A stretch of 64,000 nucleotides of DNA from a bacterium (GTDB lineage: Bacteria > Krumholzibacteriota > Krumholzibacteriia > LZORAL124-64-63). This document shows, piece after piece, positions 49,600 to 57,832 of the stretch; position 1 is the first letter of the stretch; each line of letters starts with the position of its first letter. The translations under genes were made by a program, and so were the position numbers. The DNA lies in contig JADJCK010000001.1 in the NCBI GenBank assembly GCA_016703265.1, forward strand, positions 788,586 through 852,585, written 5' to 3'. A model generated the notes under the pieces. The model had not been told where the DNA came from. It did not search any database and worked only from the letters and a program-made list of their open reading frames with translations.

Positions 49600-51889
49600 A
49601 TGTCGTGGAGCCGTACGCCGATCCGCCCGCTGCTGGCCGCCGTAGCCCTGGCCGTGGCGCTGGCGGCCCTGACGACGGGCGCCGGTTGCCGGGGCGATGA
49701 CCCGGCCCGCGCCCGGCGCCTGCAGGACATCGCGCGATGGCAGGACCGCCGCCTGGCCCCCGCCGATTCCCTGGACCAGGCGCTGACCAGCCGCGATGCC
49801 TTCGTCCGCCTGGCCGCCGCCCGCGCCGCCGGCCTGATCGGCCGCGATGACGTGGTCCCCGCCCTGGAGAACCTGCTCAAGGACCCGAGCCAGGCCATCC
49901 GCGCCGAGGCCGCCTGGAGCCTGGGCCTGCTGGGCGACCCGCGCGCCCTGCCCGCACTCGGCCGCGCCGCGGCCGACACCCGGCCGGCATTGCGTTCGGC
50001 GGCACTGGCGGCCCTGGCCCACGTACCGAACGACGGCGCTGCACTCCTGGCCGGCACACGCCTGGCTGCGCCCCGCGAGGCGGCTCTGGCCTGGGACAGC
50101 TTGCGGCAGCAGGCCCAGCGTGTGCACCCCGACTCGCTGCGCGTGGCCATTGCCGCAGGGCTGGCGCGTTCGGAATCGGACGTGCGCTGGCGCGTCCTGC
50201 GCTGCGCCGAGCTCGCACCCGATTCGACGCTCACGACGACGCTGGCCCCGTTCGCCCGCGCGCCGCTCGTGCAGGAACGCGTGCACGCCTACCGGGCGCT
50301 GGGCAAGCAGCATGGGGTGGCGGCGCTCGCGGCGGCCATGGGCGGCTTCGACTCGCACAGCCGCTTCCGCGGCAAGGATCGCGATCGCGCGATCATCGCG
50401 GGCTGTCGCGCGCTCGGCGCCCTGGGCGCCCCTATCGCCGCGCGCGGCAGCGAGCCCGACCACCAGGCGCTGGCCCAGGTGGCCGACATCCTCATTGCGG
50501 CCGCCAACGCCAATGCGCCAGGCGTGGCGGAAACAGCGTTGGCGGCGATGGAGGCACTGGTCGCCTCCGCTCCCCTGCCGGCCGAAGCGGCCACCATCGA
50601 GAGCCTGCTGCCCGTCTGGCGCCTGCGCCTGGTGCGCGCAAGCGCCGAGCGCCTGACCGACACGCGCGTCGGCGTGCGCGCGGCCGCCGTGACGGCCTGG
50701 GCCTCGCTCCGCGGCCCGGCGGTTTCCGACCAGCTCGCAAGCACCCTGGCCGCCGAGACGAGCGCGCCGGTCATCGCTGCGCAGCTCAAGGCCGTGGCCG
50801 GCACGCATGCCGATCCCGTGCCGCTGCTGACGGCGCGCTCCGGCGGTCCCTTCGCCGCGCATCCCCTGGTGCGGGCTGCCGCGCTGGAAGGATTGGCCCA
50901 CGTGGCCCTGGAGCGGCCGCACACGCTGCCCGCCGGCTTCGACGCCGGGCGCGTGGCGGCCATTCTCGCCGCGGCAACGGCCGACACCTCGTTCGTGGTC
51001 GCCGCCACGGCCGCCGACCTGGCCGGCAGCTTCCCGGGCGACGCCGCGGCGGCCGCGCTGTTGCGCGCCTGGGCCACGGCGAAAGGGCCCGGCGCCGTGG
51101 ATGTGCGGCGCGGCGTGCTGACCGGCATGAGCCGGCTGTTCGCGCCGGCACCGGCCGCCGCTGCCCCGGCGACCGCGGTGCCGGCCGCTGCCGGCCGCAC
51201 CGGCTCCGTTGCCGCCGGTCGCGGCCACGCAGGCGCCGCCTCCTGCCCCGCGCTGGACGCCGACGCCGGCGCTGCAGGAGCGCGCCGTGCAACTGCTGCT
51301 GGCCGCGTTCAACGAACCCGACGTGCGGCTGCGCCTGGAAGCGCGCGCCACGGCGCGCACCACCGGGCTGCTTCCCGAGCGACTGGTGCCCACCGAAGGC
51401 AGCCTGCGCGCCACCTTGCCGGCGGTGACCCGCGACCCGGCGCAGCCTGCGCTGACGTTGCCGTTCAAGGCGCCGGACCTGCGTTGCGACACTCCGCGCG
51501 GTTCGTTCCGCATCCGCCTGCATCCCGAGGATGCGCCCAACACCTGCGCACTCTTCGTCTCGCTGGCCGGTCGCGGCTGGTTCGACGGGCAGACCTTCCA
51601 CCGCGTGGTGCCCGACTTCGTGGCGCAGGGCGGCGACCCCGACGGCACGGGCTGGGGCGGGCCGGGCTTCCTCATCCGCAGCGAGGCCAACCGGCGCCCG
51701 TTCAAGCGGGGCGCCGTGGGCATTGCCGACGACGGCCGCGACACGGGCAGCAGCCAGTTCTTCGTGATGCTGTCCGAGCAGCCGCACCTGAACGGCCGGT
51801 ACACACTGTTCGGCGACGTGGTCGAGGGTATGGACGTGGTCGAGCGCCTGCAGCTCGGCGACACCTTCCGCTTCGCCCTGGTGCCCTGA
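49600..51889 (+). CDS. Lipoprotein with HEAT repeats fused to a cyclophilin-type peptidyl-prolyl isomerase (one frameshift)
   Basis: ATG at 49600 follows GAGGA by seven bases. The leader MSWSRTPIRPLLAAVALAVA ends at TTGAGC, giving a lipidated cysteine near residue 28. About 500 residues of HEAT/PBS-lyase-like helical repeats follow (FVRLAAARAAGLIGRDDVVPALENLLKD, AIRAEAAWSLGLLGDPRALPAL). In an Ala/Pro-rich linker at about 51190-51210 the frame changes from 1 to 2. The cyclophilin domain (PRGSFRIRLHPEDAPNTCALF, WFDGQTFHRVVPDFVAQGGDP, GTGSSQFFVM-like DTGSSQFFVMLS, GRYTLFGDVVEGMDVV) then runs to the stop. The catalytic arginine region FHRVVPDF is intact. It probably folds or holds outer-membrane or secreted proteins in the periplasm. 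The repeat-rich linker makes a sequencing slip likely. Confidence 0.82.
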
Positions 51890-51916
51890 GTCGCGCAGAA
51901 GATCCCCGTAAACGCG

Positions 51917-51947
51917 GAACCCCGGGGCTGCAACGGCCCCGGGGTTC
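51917..51947 (+). terminator. Rho-independent terminator after the cyclophilin gene
   Basis: A 12-bp perfect stem GAACCCCGGGGC / GCCCCGGGGTTC with a 7-base loop, then TTCTGTC. It lies between the convergent cyclophilin and ABC permease genes and may serve both. Confidence 0.75.
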
Positions 51948-51975
51948 TTCTGTCTGCGGTATCCGCCTCGTCCGG

Positions 51976-53232
51976 TCAGGAACGCAACGCCCGGGCGATC
52001 GTGGCCCAGGTGGGCGCCTGCCCGTACATGAGGATGCCGACCCGGAACAGCTTGCCGGCCAGGCGCGCCGAGAGCCAGATCGAAATGCCCATCAGCAGCC
52101 ACGACAGGCCGATCTGCCAGAAGGGCGGCGTCTCCACGCACACGCGCATGAACATCAGCACGGGCGAGAACAGCGGCACCAGGCTCAGCACTGTCGAGAT
52201 CGTCGAATTGGGCGACCGCAACACCATGGTCAGCATCATCATCGGGATGACCATGCACATGGTCAGCGGCATGTGGAACTGCTGGCTGTCCTGGATGGTG
52301 TTGCACATGGCGCCGACGCCGGCGTAGATCGTCGCGTAGAGGAAGAACCCGAGCAGGAAGAACATCACGAACGAGCCGAGGATGACCGGCGTCAGGAACC
52401 CGACGTCGAGCGTGATCTCGCCCATGGACACGCCGCGCTGGGACAGGAAGAAGAAACCGGCCGCCCAGATGCCGAACTGTGTCAAGCCTGCCGCGCCGAT
52501 GCCCAGCACCTTGCCGAGCATCATCTCGCCCGGCGAGACGCTGGCCAGCAGCACTTCGACCATGCGGCTGCTCTTCTCCTCGATCACGGCGGTCAGCGTA
52601 TGGTTGCCGTACATGATCACCATGATGTAGATGATCATGATCAGCGCGAACGCCATGATGAACGAGACGGACTCGTCCTGGGTCTCCTCGCCTCCTTCGG
52701 CTGTCACGGCAATGCTGTTCCAGTCCGTGCGCGCCGACAGGTAGTTGAACAGGGAGTCGGGCACCTGCGAGCGCGAGAAGCGCTGCTCCCGAAGGACGCG
52801 ATTGAGCGCGGGCTTGAGCATCTCGTCGCGCACGACCAGCGAACTGACCGACTTGTTGTAGAAGCTGACCTTGCCCGTCTCGACGAAGTCGGCGGGTACG
52901 ACCACGCCGCTGTGCACCGTGTCGTCCACGATCATCGTCTTCATCTCGGTAATTGCGGCCTCGAGGCCGCCGGCCCCGACGGCGACCGGCTCCAGGGTCA
53001 GGCTCTTGCGGCCGTCCTCCACCAGCGCATCGGACAACGGCCCGCGCACGACGCCGCTCTGGTCGACGATCGCGATGGTGCGCCGGTCGTCGCCGCCCTT
53101 GTCCGCCATCAGGGCCGGCAGCACGATGAACATCGACATCAGCGCAGGGCCGAGCACCGTCCCAATGACGAAGCTCTTGGAGCGCACTCGTTCCAGGTAT
53201 TCCCGCGAAATGACTGTCAATACCTTGCTCAT
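51976..53232 (-). CDS. ABC-2 type exporter permease (NatB-like)
   Basis: This 418-residue protein starts at MSKVLTVISREYLERVRSKSF, overlapping the ATPase stop by four bases (ATGA). One transmembrane helix near residues 20-45 is followed by a roughly 150-residue domain outside the membrane (RRTIAIVDQSG...SVSFYNKSVSSLVVRDEML). Five or more helices then include the ABC-2 permease signature ALIMIIYIMVIMYGNHTLTAVIEEKSSRMVEVLLASVSPGEMMLGK. This is the NatB/YhaP type, implicated in Na+ or drug/peptide export. With the ATPase it forms a simple two-gene exporter. Confidence 0.9.
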   Translation of the reverse strand: MSKVLTVISREYLERVRSKSFVIGTVLGPALMSMFIVLPALMADKGGDDRRTIAIVDQSGVVRGPLSDALVEDGRKSLTLEPVAVGAGGLEAAITEMKTMIVDDTVHSGVVVPADFVETGKVSFYNKSVSSLVVRDEMLKPALNRVLREQRFSRSQVPDSLFNYLSARTDWNSIAVTAEGGEETQDESVSFIMAFALIMIIYIMVIMYGNHTLTAVIEEKSSRMVEVLLASVSPGEMMLGKVLGIGAAGLTQFGIWAAGFFFLSQRGVSMGEITLDVGFLTPVILGSFVMFFLLGFFLYATIYAGVGAMCNTIQDSQQFHMPLTMCMVIPMMMLTMVLRSPNSTISTVLSLVPLFSPVLMFMRVCVETPPFWQIGLSWLLMGISIWLSARLAGKLFRVGILMYGQAPTWATIARALRS

Positions 53233-54179
53233 GCCTGCACCCCCTGCCGGCGGCGAAGCACGGCGGCCATGAAGATCTCGTTGAGGGTCGGCCGGTTGGC
53301 CGAGAAGAGCGTCAGGGCGCCGACCGCCTGCAGTCGCGGCAGCAGGGCCTGCGGCTCGGCGCCTTCCTTCAGGATCAGTCGCCAGCTGCCCTCGTGGAAT
53401 TCCCGGTGCAGGACGCCGGGCAGGTCGTGCGGGGGCTCCAGCTCGCCGTCCCAGGCTACGCGCACCGAGCGCAGCGGGAAGTCGGCGCGCACTCTCGGCA
53501 GCGAGCCGTCGAGGATCACCTCGCCGCCCTCGATCAGGCAGATGGCGTCGCAGATGCGCTCCGCCTCGGCCAGCATGTGGGTCGAGAAGAGGATCGTGGT
53601 CCCGCGCTGCTTCTGCTCGACGATCATGTCGCGCAAGAGCTCGATGTTCAAAGGGTCGAGCCCGCTGAAGACCTCGTCGAGGATCACCAGGTCGGGTTCG
53701 CCGATGAACGTGGCCGCGAACTGGATCTTCTGCTGCATGCCCTTGCTCAGGTTGTCGATCTTGCGGTCGGCATAGGCACCCAGTTCCATGCGGTCGAGCC
53801 ACTGGCGGGCACGCGTCCTGGCGGCGGCGCGCGGGACGCCCTTCAGGCGCGCCAGGAACACCAGCTGGTCCTGGCATTTCATCTTGCGGTAGAGCCCGCG
53901 CTCCTCAGGCAGGTAGCCGATGCGATCGCGCATGGACAGCTCGAGCGGGCGCCCGGCCAGCGTGATCTCGCCGGAATCCGGCAGGATGATGTTCATGATG
54001 CTGCGGATGGTCGTCGTCTTGCCCGAGCCGTTGGGCCCGAGGAAGCCGTAGATGCTGCCGCGCGGGACCTCGAGGCTGACGTTGTTGACGGCGCGCTTGT
54101 CGCCGTACGACTTGCAGACATTGCGCAGGGACAACAGCGGCGCGCCGACCGGCGGCAGCGCGAATGCGGGAGCGGACAT
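53229..54179 (-). CDS. ABC transporter ATP-binding protein (NatA-like)
   Basis: ATG at 54179 follows GGAGG by five bases; the product is 316 residues. It has Walker A GPNGSGKTTTIRS, the Q-loop region PEERGLYRKM, signature LSKGMQQKIQ, Walker B DLVILDEVFSGLDP and the switch His in STHMLAEAERI. The YLPEERGLY loop and a C-terminal 80-residue domain (ELEPPHDLPGVLHREFHEGSW) fit DRA/NatA-type ATPases. It powers the permease encoded downstream with a 4-base overlap. Confidence 0.93.
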   Translation of the reverse strand: MSAPAFALPPVGAPLLSLRNVCKSYGDKRAVNNVSLEVPRGSIYGFLGPNGSGKTTTIRSIMNIILPDSGEITLAGRPLELSMRDRIGYLPEERGLYRKMKCQDQLVFLARLKGVPRAAARTRARQWLDRMELGAYADRKIDNLSKGMQQKIQFAATFIGEPDLVILDEVFSGLDPLNIELLRDMIVEQKQRGTTILFSTHMLAEAERICDAICLIEGGEVILDGSLPRVRADFPLRSVRVAWDGELEPPHDLPGVLHREFHEGSWRLILKEGAEPQALLPRLQAVGALTLFSANRPTLNEIFMAAVLRRRQGVQA

Positions 54180-54411
54180 GGAGCCTCCACGGGGAAGGAT
54201 CACGACTGGCGCCGTGTGGGACGCAACCGCGGCATTATCGCGGCCCGGCGCGGACTTGGCAACCGGCGGCTGGTCGTACGGCGTCTGGACCAGCCGTGTT
54301 TCGCGACCCGCTTTGTGTCGTTTCGGTCACGTCGACCGGCACGAGCCGTGACGCTTTCGCGACATCCAGGACGTTCCCGCCGGGAAAAGATCACGAAACG
54401 GGGTTACCCTC

Positions 54412-54440
54412 TTGAACGGCGCCTAGGGCCATGTGATAAT
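54412..54440 (+). promoter_or_regulatory. Promoter of the second two-component system
   Basis: TTGAAC and GATAAT are separated by 17 bases; the -10 matches five of six, with TG two bases before it. It lies in the 345-base divergent gap between the ABC exporter (54179) and the regulator (54525). Just downstream an AT-rich patch contains the palindrome TAACGTTA (54441-54448), a possible operator. The rest of the gap shows no gene. Confidence 0.6.
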
Positions 54441-54524
54441 TAACGTTATGAAATCGGGCCATGGGGAGCCGCCGCCGGGCGGCCCCGCGCCCGCCGGGAT
54501 CCCACGCAACGGAAGGCCGTGATC

Positions 54525-55253
54525 ATGGCCGTGACCGCCGGAGTCGCCCGCCGCATCCTCGTGATCGAGGACGACGGCGAACTGATCGACCTGCTCTCCC
54601 TGCACCTGACCGCCGAAGGGTACCAGGTCGACGCCGCCGCCGACGGCGAGGCCGGGCTGCGCGCCTTCCAGTCCGGGCAGTACGGCATGGTACTCCTGGA
54701 CTGGATGCTGCCGAGCACGAGCGGGATCGATGTCCTGCGCGAGATCCGCACCACCGACACGCGCACACCCGTCGTCATGCTGACGGCCCGCGGCGAGGAA
54801 ACCGACAAGGTCCTGGGCCTGGAACTGGGCTGTGACGACTACCTGACCAAGCCGTTCAGCATCCGTGAACTGGTGGCACGCATCAAGGTCGTGCACCGTC
54901 GCATCGAGCGCGCCGAGGAGCTGGCGCGCATCGCTTCCGGCGACCGCATCCTCGACCTGGGTCCCCTGAAGATCGACCACGGCAAGCGCAAAGTACAGGT
55001 CGGCGGCGACCAGGTGCAGCTGACGGTGAAGGAATACGACCTGCTCTACACGCTGGCCAGCCGGCCCGGGCGCACGTTCAGCCGCCGCCAGCTGCTCGAC
55101 CTGATCTGGGACCAGGACGCCGAGGTCTTCGAGCACACCGTCAATTCGCACGTGAACCGGCTCCGCAACAAGATCGAGCAGGACCCGAACCGGCCGCAGC
55201 TCATCCTCACGGTCTGGGGCGTGGGCTACCGGTTCACCGAGGAGTTCAATTGA
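54525..55253 (+). CDS. OmpR-family response regulator
   Basis: ATG at 54525 follows GGAAGG by nine bases and is preferred over a GTG six bases upstream. The 242-residue protein has a receiver with VIEDD, phospho-acceptor Asp59 in LLDWMLPSTSG, T in LTARGEE and K in LTKPFSIRELVARIK. The winged helix reads LTVKEYDLLYTLASRPGRTFSRRQLLD, then FEHTVNSHVNRLRNKIE and WGVGYRF. It overlaps the kinase gene by four bases (TTGA). The ABC exporter transcribed divergently is a plausible target (inference). Confidence 0.92.
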   Translation: MAVTAGVARRILVIEDDGELIDLLSLHLTAEGYQVDAAADGEAGLRAFQSGQYGMVLLDWMLPSTSGIDVLREIRTTDTRTPVVMLTARGEETDKVLGLELGCDDYLTKPFSIRELVARIKVVHRRIERAEELARIASGDRILDLGPLKIDHGKRKVQVGGDQVQLTVKEYDLLYTLASRPGRTFSRRQLLDLIWDQDAEVFEHTVNSHVNRLRNKIEQDPNRPQLILTVWGVGYRFTEEFN

Positions 55254-56833
55254 CCGGGACGGCCAATCAGCGCCCCAGGCGCACGCCGCGCTTCGCGAAG
55301 ACGCTGCTGTTCAGGCTGTCGGCGATCTTCCTTGCGTTCCTCGGCCTCTGCCTGGGCGGCTATTTCCTGTGGATCCAGGCCACGGTCTTCTCGCCCTACG
55401 CGGATGACGCCGAGAAGAAGTGGTTCGAGACGCGCGCGGACAGTGAACTGGACGCGCTGGCCGCCACGCTGGCCTCCGTCGATCCCGGCTCGGCTGCCGC
55501 GGGGAGCGCCATCGCCAACTACGGCGAAAAGGTGACCCGCTTCGGCGTCGAACTGATGGTCTTCGGCCCCCGGGGTACGTCCCTGGCCGGCACGCCCGGC
55601 GACAGCCTGATGGCGGCGGTGCCTGCCGTCGAGGTGTCGTTGCTCTCGCAGATGGCGACCTCGGATTGGGATTTCTCGCGGTACCCGGACAAGTCGAACG
55701 TGGACGCGTTCGAGAACCGTATTTTCGACGTCAACGTGATCGGCGAGCCCGGGTCGCCGCGCGGCTACCTGGTTGCCAGCTACCGACCGCTCGAGATCGA
55801 CGCCGGCGAACTGGAAGCGCACAGCAACCTGCTCGTGACACAGCAGCGACTGGTGAAGGTGCTGGCCGGCATGCTCGTGCTGGCGGCGGTCGGCGCGCTG
55901 CTGCTGATGGGCTGGACCAGCCGCCGCATCAGTCGCCTGTCGGTGGCCATGGAAGCATTCACCGGCGGCGACCTGCGCCGGCGGGTCGGCGAGGGCGGTT
56001 CGGACGAGATCGACGACCTCGGCCGCCACTTCAACCACATGGCGCGCCACATCGAGTCCATGCTGGATTCACTGCGACAGAAGGAGCAGTTCCAGCGACA
56101 GCTCATCGCAAACGTCAGTCATGACCTGCGCACGCCGATGGCCAGCCTGCGCGGGCACGTCGAGTCGCTGAACCTCCGCTTCGACCAGCTGGACGCCGCC
56201 CAGCGCGCCCGCGCCCTCGACACGATCAGCGGCAACCTGGAACACCTCGACCGCCTGGTCGAGCGCATGCTCGTGCTGTCGCGGCTCGACGCCGGGCAGG
56301 CGGCGATCCAGCCCGAGGATTTCTCGATCGTGGAACTGGCCGACTCGGTGATGCGACGTTGCGAGCATCTGGCGCTGCCTACTGGAATCACGATCGAGAT
56401 GCGCGCGGAACCGCGCCTGCCGCTGGTCCACGCCGACCCGCTGCAGGTGGCGCTGGTGCTGCAGAACCTGCTCGAGAACGGCATCAAGTTCAACCGGCCC
56501 GCGGGCCGGGTGACCCTCACGCTCGCGCGCGTCGATGCCGGCGCCCGCGTGCTCCTGTCGGTGGCCGACACCGGCCGCGGCATCGCCGAAGCCGACATCC
56601 CCCACATCTTCGAGCGCTTCTACACGGGTGACGCCAGCCGGACGCGGAAGGGCGGTGCCCCGGCCCATCTGCAGTACAGTTCCGGGCTGGGCCTGGCCAT
56701 CGCGGCCAAGGTCGTGGCGGCGCACGGCGACGAGTTGCAGGTCACGAGCCGTCCCGGCGAAGGCGCCGAGTTCCGCTTCCATCTGGCGGCGGCCGTCGAC
56801 CAGGGCCTGGCTTCGATGTCGGCGGAAGGCTGA
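55250..56833 (+). CDS. Sensor histidine kinase with HAMP domain
   Basis: The TTG start overlaps the regulator stop and has GAGGAG nine bases upstream. The 527-residue protein has TM1 at about 22-42, a sensor region of about 155 residues outside the membrane, and TM2 at about 203-223. HAMP (SRRISRLSVAMEAFTGGDLRRRV...) follows, then HisKA with His291 in LIANVSHDLRTPMASL. The ATPase domain has NLLENGIKFN, DTGRGIAEADIPHIFERFY and SGLGLAIAAKVVAAHG. The layout is that of the BaeS/CpxA group of envelope-stress kinases. Pairing with the adjacent regulator is near certain from the overlap. Confidence 0.92.
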   Translation: MTGTANQRPRRTPRFAKTLLFRLSAIFLAFLGLCLGGYFLWIQATVFSPYADDAEKKWFETRADSELDALAATLASVDPGSAAAGSAIANYGEKVTRFGVELMVFGPRGTSLAGTPGDSLMAAVPAVEVSLLSQMATSDWDFSRYPDKSNVDAFENRIFDVNVIGEPGSPRGYLVASYRPLEIDAGELEAHSNLLVTQQRLVKVLAGMLVLAAVGALLLMGWTSRRISRLSVAMEAFTGGDLRRRVGEGGSDEIDDLGRHFNHMARHIESMLDSLRQKEQFQRQLIANVSHDLRTPMASLRGHVESLNLRFDQLDAAQRARALDTISGNLEHLDRLVERMLVLSRLDAGQAAIQPEDFSIVELADSVMRRCEHLALPTGITIEMRAEPRLPLVHADPLQVALVLQNLLENGIKFNRPAGRVTLTLARVDAGARVLLSVADTGRGIAEADIPHIFERFYTGDASRTRKGGAPAHLQYSSGLGLAIAAKVVAAHGDELQVTSRPGEGAEFRFHLAAAVDQGLASMSAEG

Positions 56834-56861
56834 TACCCGCCACGCCGGGCTCTGCCGCCAT

Positions 56862-57738
56862 TCACGCGATCGGTGCCTGCCGGTCGGCTTCCTTCCAGCG
56901 CCGGTGCACCCAGAACCACTGCGCGGGCGCCCGTCGGATGAACTCCTCGACAGCCGCTGAAATGGCCGCCGTGTAGGCCCGGATGCCCGCCTCGTCCGCC
57001 GTACGTCCTTCCGGATGCAGCACCGGCCCCACATGGAGCACATGGCTGCCGTCGGGCTGCCGGACGATGCCCATCGGGATGACCGGACAGCCGGTCTGCA
57101 GCGAAGCGGGCAGCGCCGGGCCAGGCGGCGGCCTCGCGTCCCAGGAAGGGAATGCGCACGCCGCCGGCGCCCGCATCCTGGTCGAGAACCAGCGAGACCA
57201 GGCCCCCCGCGCGCAGGTGCGCCAGCACCGCAGGCGCCGCGCCGTCGACGGGCACGGTGGCAATACCGTGGCGGCGACGCCCGGCCTGCAGCCAGCGGTC
57301 GACGCGGCGGTTGCGCAACGGCTTGACGACATCGAGCAGCCGGTAACGCGCGGCCAGTGCGCGCCCACCCAGTTCGAAGTTCCCGAGGTGGGCCGAGGCC
57401 ACGATCGCACCCCGCCCGCCGGCCAGCGCCGCATCCACGGCCTGCCAGCCGGGATCGACCCTGACCTGCGACAGCGGCGGCGTCGATGCCACCTCGACCA
57501 GGGTCAGGGCGAGGTGCCGGTAGGCATCGCGGGCCAGCCGCGCGCGATCCGGTTGCGGAAGGTCCGGATAACAGGCAGCCAGCTGGCGGTCGACGGTGCC
57601 GCGCCGAAGGCGCAGGACATCGCCGGCCAGCCGCGCCAGCCCGCCCGCGAGAGGCGCTCGCGCGCCGGCAGGCAGCAGGCGGCACCACCGGCTGAAGCCG
57701 AGGAGGGTCAGGTAGGCTGGCAGTTCGAACGGGCGCAT
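56862..57738 (-). CDS. lpxL: Lipid A lauroyl/myristoyl-type acyltransferase (frameshifted)
   Basis: From MRPFELPAYLTLLGFSRW the frame runs through the LABLAT hallmark IVASAHLGNFELGGRALAAR, with the catalytic H-x4-E, and VKPLRNRRVDRWLQAGRRRHG, to VSLVLDQDAGAGGVRIPFLGREAA. At about 57130 it shifts to the next frame, which continues VIPMGIVRQPDGSHVLHVGPVL and ends EEFIRRAPAQWFWVHRRWKE, the normal LpxL C-terminus. Read together the protein is about 290 residues, the usual size. It adds a secondary acyl chain to lipid A on the cytoplasmic face of the inner membrane. It starts 95 bases after alaS. Confidence 0.85.
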
Positions 57739-57832
57739 GGGCTGACGATAGGGCGCGGCCCGCGCGTTCGCCAGAGTCAAGGCGCCGCCTTGTCCCGCTT
57801 CGTATCGCCCTGGCTTCGCTCCTGGTGTCGCT

